In this document: positions 18,522-26,529 of the stretch, piece after piece
Position numbering within the stretch: the stretch's first letter is position 1
Layout of the letters: each line of letters starts with the position of its first letter
Assembly (NCBI GenBank): GCA_947581905.1
Contig: CANPWC010000004.1
Span: forward strand, 1-36,226
Direction of reading: 5' to 3'
DNA: 36,226 nt
DNA from: an uncultured Acetatifactor sp.
GTDB lineage: Bacteria; Bacillota; Clostridia; Lachnospirales; Lachnospiraceae
Notes under the pieces: model-generated
Databases searched by the model: none
Told to the model about the DNA's origin: nothing
What the model saw: the letters and a program-made list of their open reading frames with translations, nothing else
Position numbers and translations under genes: made by a program

Positions 18522-19451
18522 GTGGAAAGAATCGCGAACACGTTGGATTTTCAGTTGGAAGGGGAAAGCGCCGTCGCCATCGGCAAGTTTGATGGCGTCC
18601 ACTTAGGGCACAGGCGTCTGTTGGAGGAAATCCTGTCAAAGAAGCGGGACGGCTTAAAGGCTTGCGTCTTCACGTTCCATCCATCCCCGTCCGTCCTGTT
18701 TGGGGGCGGGGACGGCAGGGAGCTGACCACCCGGGAGGAGAAGCGGGTGCTGTTCGAGCGGCTGGGCGTGGACGTCCTGGTGGAATTTCCGTTGAATTTC
18801 CAGACTGCCGCCATTTCCCCGGAAGCCTTCGTGGAGGAGATTTTGTTCGGACGGCTGCATGCAAGGTTCTTAGCGGCGGGAAGCGACCTGTCCTTCGGTT
18901 CGAGCGGCCGCGGCAACGCCGCCCTTTTGTGCCGTATGGGCAGGCAGTTGGGGTTTGAAGCCAAGATCATCGAAAAGGTCCGCATGGATGGGGAAGTCAT
19001 CAGTTCCACCTATGTGCGCCGCCAGGTGGAGGACGGCAACCTCCCTTTGGCGGGGAAGCTTCTGGGGATGCCCTATCCGGTGATGGGGGAAGTCCTGCAC
19101 GGCAAGCGCATCGGCCGGAGGCTGGGCATGCCCACGCTGAACCTTCGCCCGCCGGAAAATAAGCTCATGCCTCCCTGCGGCGTCTACCTGTCCACGGTCC
19201 GCATCCGCGGGCGCGAATACCGCGCCGTCAGCAATGTGGGCTATAAGCCTACCGTGACGCAGGAACGCGTCCTGGGCCTGGAGAGTTATCTGTACGGTTT
19301 CGCGGAAGAGGTCTATGGGGAGTGGGCGGAGGCGTCCCTTTATGAATGGGTGCGCCCGGAGCGCAAGTTCGCGGACTTGGACGCCCTTAGGGGGCAGATC
19401 GCCCAAGACGTGCGCACTGGCGCGGCCTGGCGTCCTTTTCCTCCAACATAA
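18522..19451 (+). CDS. ribF: Bifunctional riboflavin kinase / FAD synthetase RibF
   Basis: A 309-residue enzyme converting riboflavin to FMN and then FAD. The N-terminal nucleotidyltransferase domain shows GKFDGVHLGHRRLL and the SSTYVRRQVEDG loop. The C-terminal flavokinase domain shows GKRIGRRLGMPTLNL, CGVYLSTV and NVGYKPTV. The start is GTG at 18522, six bases after GAGGAG (18510-18515). It closes the classic operon, and the next gene begins only 19 bases later. Confidence 0.95.
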   Translation: MERIANTLDFQLEGESAVAIGKFDGVHLGHRRLLEEILSKKRDGLKACVFTFHPSPSVLFGGGDGRELTTREEKRVLFERLGVDVLVEFPLNFQTAAISPEAFVEEILFGRLHARFLAAGSDLSFGSSGRGNAALLCRMGRQLGFEAKIIEKVRMDGEVISSTYVRRQVEDGNLPLAGKLLGMPYPVMGEVLHGKRIGRRLGMPTLNLRPPENKLMPPCGVYLSTVRIRGREYRAVSNVGYKPTVTQERVLGLESYLYGFAEEVYGEWAEASLYEWVRPERKFADLDALRGQIAQDVRTGAAWRPFPPT

Positions 19452-19470
19452 GAAAAGCGAGGTGGTTCCT

Positions 19471-21096
19471 ATGAATAGTGGCATCTTTTTATCTTTGGCC
19501 GGCGGCTTGGGCCTGTTCCTGTTCGGGATGGACCTGATGAGCGACTCCATAGAAAAGGTGGCGGGCGCCAAGCTGCGCCATATCCTGGAGCTTTTTACCA
19601 CCAACCGTTTCATGGGCATGATCGTGGGCATCGTCTTCACCGGCGTCATCCAGTCGTCCTCGGCATGCACCGCCATGGTCGTCAGCTTCGTGAACTCAGG
19701 CCTTATGAACCTCTATCAGGCGGCGGGCGTGATCTTCGGCGCGAACATCGGCACGACCATCACCCCCCAGCTGGTTTCTTTCAATATGTCCGCGGTAGCG
19801 CCCATCATCCTGTTGTCGGGCGTTTTGGTCGTGTTATTTTGTAAAAAGGAAAAGATTAAGAAGGGTGCGGAGGTCATCGTGGGCTTCGGCATCCTTTTTG
19901 TGGGCTTAAGCACCATGTCCTCCGCCATGGAGGGCATGAAGGACGTGGAAGAGGTGACGAGCCTGCTTGGCTCCTTGCGCAACCCGTTCCTTGCCACCCT
20001 GGTGGGGTGCCTGTTGACCGCCATCATCCAAAGCTCCTCCGTGACGGTCAGCATCGTCCTGCTTTTGGCGAACCAAAACCTGCTGGACCTGTCCATTACG
20101 CTCTACATCATCCTGGGCTGCAACATCGGCGCCTGCACCACGGCCCTGCTGGTTTCCCTTTCCGGTAAAAAGGACGCCAAGCGCGCCGCCATGATCCATT
20201 TGCTTTTCAACGTCATCGGCACGGCGGTCATATACCTTGTCTTGTTCGTGGCGAAAGACCAGGTGATGCGCCTGATCGGCTCCATTTCCGCTGACAACGG
20301 CAGGTTCGTCGCCAACGCCCATACCATGTTCAAGGTGTTCCAGGTCATCGTCCTGTTCCCGTTTTCGGGCTGGATCGTACGGCTGTCCGAGCTTTGCGTG
20401 CCTGGCGAGGATAAGAAGATCAATTACCGTGAGAGTTACCAGTTGAAATATATCGGGGAAAAGGTGGTCTTCAACCCGGCCACGGCCGTGGTGGAGGTGT
20501 TAAAGGAGATGGACCGCATGGCATCCTTGGCCAGTGAGAACCTGACCCGCGCCATGAACGCCCTCATCACCTTGGACCAGGAGGACATCGACGAGGTCTA
20601 TGAGGTGGAGAAGAATATCAACTTCCTGAATCGGGCGATCACGGGCTATCTGGTGAAGATCAACCAGACGACCCTGCCCATCGAGGACTTGAAAGGCCTG
20701 GGCGCCCTTTTCCATGTGGTGAACGACATCGAGCGCATCGGCGACCATGCGGAGAATATCGCGGACGCCGCCCAGGAACGCGCCCGGTCCGGCATCGTCT
20801 TGAGCAAGGAAGCCCAGCGGGAATTGGGGGAGATGCTGGATGCGGACATTACCCTGATCCGTTATGCGGTGGAGATCTTCGTCAAGAGCGACGAGCGGCA
20901 CCTGAAGGATGTCTCCGCCCTGGAGGAGAGCGTGGACGCCATGGAAAAGGAGTTCCAGAAGCTTCATGTGGAGCGCCTGACCAGCGGCGCGTGCACGCCC
21001 GAGGCGGGCATGATGTTCTCCGACATCATATCCGGGCTGGAGCGCGTGGCGGACCACGCCACCAACATCGCCTTCGCCACCGTTTCAGAAGAATGA
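19471..21096 (+). CDS. Na/Pi cotransporter family protein with PhoU-like C-terminus
   Basis: A 541-residue membrane protein. The first ~330 residues are a Na/Pi-cotransporter domain with the inverted repeat marked by two QSSS motifs (Q61 in VIQSSSACTAMVV and Q187 in IIQSSSVTVSIVLL). The remainder is a soluble helical PhoU-like domain (MASLASENLTRAMNALI, and VVNDIERIGDHAENIAD with the E..D motif repeated near the end). Bacterial members transport phosphate or an unknown anion, and the PhoU part may gate it. The ATG at 19471 follows GAGGTGG; a longer frame into ribF has no ribosome site. A 7-bp hairpin (21100-21116) follows the gene, without a T-run. Confidence 0.9.
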   Translation: MNSGIFLSLAGGLGLFLFGMDLMSDSIEKVAGAKLRHILELFTTNRFMGMIVGIVFTGVIQSSSACTAMVVSFVNSGLMNLYQAAGVIFGANIGTTITPQLVSFNMSAVAPIILLSGVLVVLFCKKEKIKKGAEVIVGFGILFVGLSTMSSAMEGMKDVEEVTSLLGSLRNPFLATLVGCLLTAIIQSSSVTVSIVLLLANQNLLDLSITLYIILGCNIGACTTALLVSLSGKKDAKRAAMIHLLFNVIGTAVIYLVLFVAKDQVMRLIGSISADNGRFVANAHTMFKVFQVIVLFPFSGWIVRLSELCVPGEDKKINYRESYQLKYIGEKVVFNPATAVVEVLKEMDRMASLASENLTRAMNALITLDQEDIDEVYEVEKNINFLNRAITGYLVKINQTTLPIEDLKGLGALFHVVNDIERIGDHAENIADAAQERARSGIVLSKEAQRELGEMLDADITLIRYAVEIFVKSDERHLKDVSALEESVDAMEKEFQKLHVERLTSGACTPEAGMMFSDIISGLERVADHATNIAFATVSEE

Positions 21097-21118
21097 GTGG
21101 TTTCTTTCCAAGAAACTG

Positions 21119-21147
21119 TTGACAGCGTGGGTGGGGCTTGTTATAAT
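21119..21147 (+). promoter_or_regulatory. Consensus sigma-A promoter of the NlpC/P60 gene
   Basis: TTGACA (21119-21124) and TATAAT (21142-21147) are perfect consensus boxes with a 17-base spacer. Transcription should start near 21154. It is the best promoter in the window, so control of this gene is likely to be negative. Confidence 0.93.
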
Positions 21148-21159
21148 CTTCCTTGTGGA

Positions 21160-21187
21160 TGTAATAATTTTGTAACAAAGTTGTAAA
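21160..21187 (+). promoter_or_regulatory. Triple WalR (YycF)-type direct repeat
   Basis: TGTAAT (21160-21165), TGTAAC (21171-21176) and TGTAAA (21182-21187) are each separated by five bases, an 11-bp period. Each adjacent pair fits the WalR consensus TGTWAH-N5-TGTWAH. The array sits just after the predicted start of transcription (about +7 to +34), a position expected for repression, and upstream of a cell-wall hydrolase, the kind of gene WalKR controls. Another OmpR-type regulator such as PhoP could use a similar site. Confidence 0.68.
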
Positions 21188-21212
21188 CGACGGTTCACAG
21201 GAAGGACGTAAG

Positions 21213-22277
21213 ATGAAAAATCGGATCACGGTGAGGAAAATCTGTATATGGGCGCTAGGCTTGTCGGTGGCTTTCTATAGCGCGCTTCCGGCATCGGCGG
21301 CGGAAATGGCAGGCAATATCCTGCCGGCGTTGGGCGTGGACAACCTGGTGGCGGAGAGCATGAGCGAAGCGGAGTACCTGGCCATGGCCCAGGAGGCGCA
21401 GAACGCGTTCTGGGGCTACACCAACCTGGGCATCGCCGATGTGGAGTCCGGCAACCTGAACGTCCGGGAAGCCCCGTCCACGGACGCCAAGCTGGTGGGC
21501 AAGATGCCGAAGCATTCCGCCTGTGAGATCTTGGAGACGGTGGATGATTGGGCCCACATCCAGTCCGGTGAAGTGGAAGGATATGTGAAGATCCATTCCC
21601 TGGACGACCCGGAGTCCTCTTACCTGTTGACCGGGCCGGATGCCAGGCTGAAGGCGAAGGAGCTTGTGAGCACCGTGGCCAGGGTGACTGGCAACGGCGT
21701 GAACATCAGGGATGAAGCCAGCATGGACGGCGCGGTCCTGACCCAGGTGCTGACCGGGGAGGAGCTGGAATATGTAGAGACGCTGGACGGCTGGGTCAAG
21801 GTCCTGATGGATGATGAAGAAGCTTACATCAATGAGGAATATGTGGAAATAGAAGAGAAGCTTCCTACGGCGATCACGATGTCGGAGCTTTTGTACGGCG
21901 TTGGCGTGTCAGACCTGCGTGTGGATCTGGTGGAGTATGCCAAGCAGTTCTTGGGCAACCCTTATGTCATGGGCGGCACCAGCCTGACGAAAGGCACCGA
22001 TTGTTCCGGCTTCGTCCTTAGGATCTTCGAGCATTATGGCATTAAGCTGAGCCGCACCTCCAGGGCGCAGTCCAATGATGGGACCAAGATCAGCGCCTCG
22101 GACCTTAAGCCGGGGGACCTGGTGTTCTATGGCAACAGCAAGGGCACCATCAACCATGTGGCGCTCTATATCGGCGGCGGCCAAGTCATCCATGCCAGCA
22201 GCCGTAAGACGGGCATCAAGATCAGTAAGTATAATTACCGTTCGCCGGTCAAGTGCGTGCGGATCATCCAGGATTAA
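21213..22277 (+). CDS. Secreted SH3-SH3-NlpC/P60 peptidoglycan endopeptidase
   Basis: A 354-residue exported wall hydrolase. A Sec signal peptide (KNRITVRK, hydrophobic core, cleavage probably after ALPASAA) is followed by two bacterial SH3 domains (about 78-130, from SGNLNVREAPS; about 147-210, from GNGVNIRDEAS), which bind the wall. The C-terminal NlpC/P60 domain (about 235-354) has catalytic C264 (TDCSGF), H315 (INHVALYIGGG) and H327 (VIHASS). Such enzymes cut the D-Glu to diamino-acid bond in stem peptides during growth or separation. AGGAAGGA lies before the ATG. It is a single-gene unit behind a strong promoter with WalR-like sites. Confidence 0.94.
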   Translation: MKNRITVRKICIWALGLSVAFYSALPASAAEMAGNILPALGVDNLVAESMSEAEYLAMAQEAQNAFWGYTNLGIADVESGNLNVREAPSTDAKLVGKMPKHSACEILETVDDWAHIQSGEVEGYVKIHSLDDPESSYLLTGPDARLKAKELVSTVARVTGNGVNIRDEASMDGAVLTQVLTGEELEYVETLDGWVKVLMDDEEAYINEEYVEIEEKLPTAITMSELLYGVGVSDLRVDLVEYAKQFLGNPYVMGGTSLTKGTDCSGFVLRIFEHYGIKLSRTSRAQSNDGTKISASDLKPGDLVFYGNSKGTINHVALYIGGGQVIHASSRKTGIKISKYNYRSPVKCVRIIQD

Positions 22278-22294
22278 GAAGAAATAAAAAGGGG

Positions 22295-22323
22295 TTTACT
22301 TTTTGGATATCTTATGATATGAT
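22295..22323 (+). promoter_or_regulatory. Promoter of rpsO
   Basis: TTTACT (22295-22300), a 17-base spacer and TATGAT (22318-22323). A leader of about 80 bases follows before rpsO. Confidence 0.65.
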
Positions 22324-22367
22324 AGGCAGGTATGAAAGCCAGCGCTCAGGAAAGGGAGACTCCGACC

Positions 22368-22403
22368 CCTCCTTAGGACTTGGCGTTATCTGATGAAAGG
22401 AGG
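22368..22403 (+). promoter_or_regulatory. rpsO leader helix that masks the ribosome site
   Basis: CCTCCTT (22368-22374) is exactly complementary to AAGGAGG (22397-22403), the Shine-Dalgarno of rpsO, with 22 bases between. Pairing would hide the ribosome site. Ribosomal protein S15 is known to autoregulate through its leader in several bacteria, with different structures. An AAAGGGAG stretch upstream (22351-22358) could compete for the same strand. Confidence 0.5.
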
Positions 22404-22411
22404 ACTTAGAC

Positions 22412-22678
22412 ATGATTTCCAAAGAGAAGAAGACGGCCGTGATCAATGAATACGCGAGGACCCCTGGCGACACCGGTTCACCCGAAGTCCAGGTCGCGAT
22501 CTTGACCGCCAGGATCCAGGAGCTCACCGAGCACCTGAAAGCGAATCCCAAGGATCATCATTCCCGCCGCGGCTTGCTGAAGATGGTAGGTCAGAGGCGT
22601 GGCTTGCTGGGTTATCTGAAGAGCAAGGATATCGACAGGTATCGTGAGTTGATCGATCGTCTGGGATTAAGAAAGTAA
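22412..22678 (+). CDS. rpsO: 30S ribosomal protein S15
   Basis: An 88-residue primary 16S rRNA-binding protein, the standard length. It contains the conserved [24 protein letters not shown], then [22 protein letters not shown] and the ending [20 protein letters not shown] at 22396-22403 precedes the ATG by eight bases. It is followed by a terminator and then pnp, the widespread rpsO-pnp order. Confidence 0.98.
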   Translation: MISKEKKTAVINEYARTPGDTGSPEVQVAILTARIQELTEHLKANPKDHHSRRGLLKMVGQRRGLLGYLKSKDIDRYRELIDRLGLRK

Positions 22679-22688
22679 TCTGCAAGCT

Positions 22689-22728
22689 AAAGCGGAGCGT
22701 TCCCGACTCGGTTCGGTCGCTCCGCTTT
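22689..22728 (+). terminator. Terminator (probably partial) between rpsO and pnp
   Basis: AAAGCGGAGCG (22689-22699) and CGCTCCGCTTT (22718-22728) form an 11-bp perfect stem with an 18-nt loop, ending in a short T-run (TTTCTT). Because no promoter is evident before pnp, read-through or processing must supply pnp mRNA. Confidence 0.75.
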
Positions 22729-22740
22729 CTTGAAGTGGTG

Positions 22741-22817
22741 CGGGCAGGTATTCCGAGACCGCTGAAAAGGGTGGATGAGGCATCCGTCTTTTTCAGTAGT
22801 TTCGGCTTTTCTGCCCG
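22741..22817 (+). ncRNA. Long nested stem-loop in the pnp leader
   Basis: Three nested helices span 77 bases. CGGGCAG (22741-22747) pairs with CTGCCCG (22811-22817). CCGAGAC (22753-22759) pairs with GTTTCGG (22799-22805), one G-U. Bases 22762-22777 pair with 22781-22796 in 16 continuous pairs (three G-U) around an AGG loop. In E. coli a comparable pnp leader hairpin is cut by RNase III and lets PNPase repress itself; the same logic is inferred here. It is a cis-acting leader structure, not an independent RNA gene. Confidence 0.7.
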
Positions 22818-22864
22818 GCATCGCAAAACGAATGCGCCGCAAGGGCGGCAGAATGGAGGAAACG

Positions 22865-24955
22865 ATGTATCAGACTTATTCAATGGAATTGGCAGGACGC
22901 ACGCTGTCCGTGGACATCAACCGCGTCGGCAGGCAGGCGAACGGCTGCGCGTTCATGCACTATGGCGAGACCACGGTGTTAAGCACCGCTACTGCGTCCG
23001 AGAAGCCCAGGGAGGGGATCGACTTCTTCCCCTTGAGCGTGGAATTTGAAGAGAAGCTCTATGCCGTCGGCAAGATTCCCGGCGGTTTTAACAAGAGGGA
23101 GGGCAAGGCCAGCGAGAACGCGGTCTTGACCAGCCGTGTCATCGACAGGCCCATGCGTCCCCTGTTCCCCAAGGATTACCGCAACGACGTGACCTTGAAC
23201 AACATGGTCATGAGCGTGGATCCCGCGTGCCGGCCGGAGCTGGTCGCCATGTTGGGCGCCGCGATCGCGACCTGCATTTCCGATATCCCGTTTGACGGTC
23301 CCTGCGCCATGACCCAGGTAGGCATGATCGACGGGGAATTCATCGTCAACCCTTCCCAGGAGCAGTGGAAGCATGGGGACCTGAACCTGACGGTCGCCTC
23401 CACCCGGGAAAAGGTCATCATGATCGAGGCCGGGGCCAATGAGGTGCCGGAAGCGAAGATGATCGAGGCGATTTACCTGGCGCATGAAGTGAACCAGACC
23501 ATCATCGCGTTCATTGACAAGATCGTGGCGGAAGTGGGCAAGCCCAAGCATGCTTACACCAGCTGCGCGGTTCCCGAGGAGATGTTCGAAGAGATGAAGA
23601 AGATCGTCACTCCTGAGGAAATGGAAGTGGCGGTGTTCACCGATGAGAAGCAGGTCCGTGAGGAGAATATCCGCCAGATCACCGCGAAGTTGGAAGAAGC
23701 GTTCGCGGAGAAGGAAGATTGGCTTGCGATCCTGGGCGAAGCCGTATACCAGTATGAGAAGAAGACCGTCCGCAAGATGATCCTTAAGGACCACAAGCGT
23801 CCCGACGGCAGGCAGATCACCCAGATCCGTCCGCTGTCAGCCGAGGTCGACATCATTCCCAGGGTCCATGGTTCCGCCATGTTCACCCGTGGACAGACCC
23901 AGATCTGCAACGTATGCACCCTGGCCCCTCTGTCCGAACAGCAGAAGCTGGACGGGCTGGATGAGAACGAGGTCAGCAAGCGTTATATGCACCATTACAA
24001 CTTCCCGTCCTATTCCGTAGGCGAGACCAAGCCGTCCAGAGGCCCCGGACGCCGTGAGATCGGTCATGGCGCCTTGGCGGAGAGGGCCCTTTTGCCCGTG
24101 CTTCCCAGCGAGGACGAGTTCCCGTACGCGATCCGTTCCGTATCTGAGACGTTCGAGTCCAACGGCTCCACCTCCATGGCGTCCACCTGCGCGTCCTGCA
24201 TGTCCCTGATGGCGGCAGGCGTCCCCATCAAGAAGATGGTGGCAGGAATCTCCTGCGGCCTGGTGACGGGCGAGACGGACGACGACTTCGTCCTGCTTAC
24301 CGATATCCAGGGCTTGGAAGACTTCTTCGGCGATATGGACTTCAAAGTGACCGGAACGACGGAGGGCATCACCGCCATCCAGATGGATATCAAGATCCAT
24401 GGGCTGACCCGTCCCATCGTGGAGGGCGCGATCGCAAGGTGCCGTGAAGCGAGGCTGTTCATCATGGATACCTGCATGAAGCCCGTCATCTCCGCGCCCA
24501 GGCCGGAAGTCGGACCTTATGCGCCGAAGATCATCTCCGTCCAGATCGATCCTGAGAAGATCGGGGACGTGGTCGGACAGCGCGGCAAGACCATCAACGA
24601 GATCATTGCCCGTACCGGCGTGAAGATTGACATTTCCGATGATGGACAGGTGTCGATCTGCGGCACTGACAAGGAAATGATGGAGAAGGCGGAAGAAATG
24701 GTGAAAATCATCGTCACCGATTTCGAGGCCGGCCAGATTTTCCGCGGCAAGGTCGTCAGCATTAAGGAATTTGGCGCGTTCATTGAATTTGCGCCTGGCA
24801 AGGAGGGCATGGTCCACATTTCCAAGATCGCGCGGGAGAGGATCAACCGCGTGGAGGATGTCCTTACCCTGGGCGACATGGTCACGGTCGTCTGCCTTGG
24901 CAAGGATAAGATGGGCAGGATCAGCTTCTCCATGAAGGACGTGGCACAGAAATAA
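22865..24955 (+). CDS. pnp: Polyribonucleotide nucleotidyltransferase (PNPase)
   Basis: A 696-residue 3'-5' phosphorolytic exoribonuclease, normal length. There are two RNase PH domains (from YSMELAGRTLSVDINRVGRQ; second with RPDGRQITQIRPLSAEVDIIPR and the active-site FPSYSVGET and GRREIGHG blocks), then a KH domain (IGDVVGQRGKTINEIIARTGVKIDI) and an S1 domain ending RISFSMKDVAQK. It works as a trimer in mRNA decay. The reading frame is open further upstream, but GGAGG (22855-22859) places the start at 22865. It is preceded by the 77-base stem-loop, suggesting autoregulation. Confidence 0.97.
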   Translation: MYQTYSMELAGRTLSVDINRVGRQANGCAFMHYGETTVLSTATASEKPREGIDFFPLSVEFEEKLYAVGKIPGGFNKREGKASENAVLTSRVIDRPMRPLFPKDYRNDVTLNNMVMSVDPACRPELVAMLGAAIATCISDIPFDGPCAMTQVGMIDGEFIVNPSQEQWKHGDLNLTVASTREKVIMIEAGANEVPEAKMIEAIYLAHEVNQTIIAFIDKIVAEVGKPKHAYTSCAVPEEMFEEMKKIVTPEEMEVAVFTDEKQVREENIRQITAKLEEAFAEKEDWLAILGEAVYQYEKKTVRKMILKDHKRPDGRQITQIRPLSAEVDIIPRVHGSAMFTRGQTQICNVCTLAPLSEQQKLDGLDENEVSKRYMHHYNFPSYSVGETKPSRGPGRREIGHGALAERALLPVLPSEDEFPYAIRSVSETFESNGSTSMASTCASCMSLMAAGVPIKKMVAGISCGLVTGETDDDFVLLTDIQGLEDFFGDMDFKVTGTTEGITAIQMDIKIHGLTRPIVEGAIARCREARLFIMDTCMKPVISAPRPEVGPYAPKIISVQIDPEKIGDVVGQRGKTINEIIARTGVKIDISDDGQVSICGTDKEMMEKAEEMVKIIVTDFEAGQIFRGKVVSIKEFGAFIEFAPGKEGMVHISKIARERINRVEDVLTLGDMVTVVCLGKDKMGRISFSMKDVAQK

Positions 24956-25024
24956 GGCGGACGGGCGTCCCCCTAAGGAGCGGATGCCTGGCCTGGATGA
25001 TCAGGAATAAGGAATAAGGCAGGT

Positions 25025-25065
25025 GCGCCATACGCGGCGAAAAGCCGCGGCATGGCGCGCTTTTT
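25025..25065 (+). terminator. Strong terminator after pnp
   Basis: GCGCCAT (25025-25031) then CGCGGC pair with GCCGCG and ATGGCGC around a GAAAA loop, followed by GCTTTTT. The rest of the gap up to 25204 is AT-rich at first and contains no convincing promoter or gene. Confidence 0.92.
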
Positions 25066-25204
25066 CCTTGTTTACGTTTTTTTTAGAATTATTTAGAAAG
25101 GAAATATTGTAAATCGCCGGATGGGGGAGTAGGATAAGGAAAGGTGGGATATGGGCGGTCCCAGGGGCGCGCCCGATGCCAGGATGCGAATGCGAGGAAG
25201 TTGT

Positions 25205-25597
25205 ATGAGAGAGAGAATTTACCGCTTTATGCAAGGGCGTTATGGGAATGACAAGCTGAACCAGTTCTTAATGATCGTGGCGCTGGTTTGCATGGTGGTC
25301 TCCCTGTTCGGGCCGAACTTTTTTTACCTGCTTGCGCTGGCCCTTTTGGTTTATGTGTATTATCGCATGTTTTCCCGGAAGATTTATGCGCGTTCCGCGG
25401 AGAACCAGAGGTACCTGCAGCTGGAATATAAGGTAAAAGGATATTTGGGCAAGAAGAAAAGGGAGTTCCAGCAGCGTAAGACGCACCGTATTTTTAAGTG
25501 CCCGAACTGCAGGCAGAAGATCCGGGTGCCTAAGGGGCATGGGAAGATCGAGGTCCGCTGCCCCAAATGCAAGACGACGTTTTTCAGGAGAAGCTGA
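25205..25597 (+). CDS. Two-helix membrane protein with C-terminal zinc ribbon
   Basis: A 130-residue protein. A basic N-terminus is followed by hydrophobic stretches at about 20-35 and 38-53 (likely a helical hairpin), then a basic helix (about 55-97) rich in Lys/Arg/Gln. The C-terminus is a zinc ribbon with C99-x2-C102 and C119-x2-C122 separated by basic residues (RVPKGHGKIEVRCPKC). Both ends are likely cytosolic, so the ribbon and basic helix could bind nucleic acid or protein at the membrane. The ATG at 25205 follows GAGGAAG; a longer frame from 25151 has no ribosome site. It is the first of three closely spaced genes with DUF5685 and a J-domain protein. Function is unknown. Confidence 0.75.
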   Translation: MRERIYRFMQGRYGNDKLNQFLMIVALVCMVVSLFGPNFFYLLALALLVYVYYRMFSRKIYARSAENQRYLQLEYKVKGYLGKKKREFQQRKTHRIFKCPNCRQKIRVPKGHGKIEVRCPKCKTTFFRRS

Positions 25598-25629
25598 CGG
25601 CAAGGGCTTGGCTGCCTGGGAGGGACGCG

Positions 25630-26529
25630 ATGTTCGGATATATCAATGTCAACCAATCGGAATTGAAGTTTAAGGAATTTGCCATCTACCACTCTTATTA
25701 TTGCGGGCTGTGCAGGGTATTGAAAAGGAAGTACGGCCTGTCCGGGCAGCTTTCCTTAAGCTACGACATGACCTTTCTGGTAATGGTGCTGACGGGGCTT
25801 TATGACCCGGAGACGACGCTTGACTCTTGCAGGTGCGTCGCCCATCCTTTTGAGAAGCATGAGATGAGGACGAATGTTTTCACGGAGTACATGGCGGACA
25901 TGAACGTCCTTTTTACCTATTATAAATGCAGGGACGACTGGGAAGACGAGAAGAAGCTGCACAAGCTGCTCTACGGGAAGCTGTTGGAGGGAAAGGCGGA
26001 TGCTGCGCGGAAGCTTTATGAGGACAAGGTACGGCAGATCGGCCTGTTGATGGATAAGATCACGGAGGCGGAGAAGGCAGGGGAGACGGACCTGGATAAG
26101 ATGAGCGGGCTGTTCGGCCTTGTCATGTCCCAGATCGTCGTGTGGAAAGACGATGAATGGAAGGAGAACCTGTCGCGGTTCAGCTTCTTTTTGGGGAAGT
26201 TCATCTATCTGATGGACGCTTATGAGGATGTGGAAGAGGATAACAGGAAAGGGACTTATAATCCTCTGAAAGAGAAGTACCAGCACCCGGATTTTGAAGA
26301 GGAGTGCAAGACCATATTGACGATGATGATGTCAGAATGCTGCAGGGAATTTGAGAAGCTTCCCATCCTGGAAAATATCTCCATCCTGCGCAACATCCTG
26401 TATTCCGGCGTCTGGTCCCGTTATGGGATGGTTCAAAAGAAGCGGATGAAAGGGCTGGAAGCGGAAGGACCGGAAAGCGGGGAGGCAAACGTCCAAGCGG
26501 GAGAGGGAAAGGTAGAGCGGCATGTATGA
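25630..26529 (+). CDS. DUF5685 family protein
   Basis: A 299-residue soluble, mostly helical protein that I recognise as DUF5685 from its opening [20 protein letters not shown] followed by [14 protein letters not shown]. Putative metal-binding residues are C25 and C28 (CGLC), then C67, C69 and H72 (CRCVAHP), a pattern unlike simple disulfides in a cytosolic protein. Later conserved-looking blocks are the acidic [20 protein letters not shown] and [15 protein letters not shown]. The [17 protein letters not shown] stretch recalls helical polyprenyl-synthase-like or squalene-type folds, but I cannot support that further. The ATG at 25630 follows GGGAGGG. It overlaps the J-domain gene by eight bases, implying coupled translation. 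Confidence 0.72.
   Translation: MFGYINVNQSELKFKEFAIYHSYYCGLCRVLKRKYGLSGQLSLSYDMTFLVMVLTGLYDPETTLDSCRCVAHPFEKHEMRTNVFTEYMADMNVLFTYYKCRDDWEDEKKLHKLLYGKLLEGKADAARKLYEDKVRQIGLLMDKITEAEKAGETDLDKMSGLFGLVMSQIVVWKDDEWKENLSRFSFFLGKFIYLMDAYEDVEEDNRKGTYNPLKEKYQHPDFEEECKTILTMMMSECCREFEKLPILENISILRNILYSGVWSRYGMVQKKRMKGLEAEGPESGEANVQAGEGKVERHV

Noticed and set aside
25100-25115. A further WalR half-site (TGTAAA at about 25108) before the zinc-ribbon gene
   Set aside because: No second hexamer at five-base spacing, so it is a chance match.
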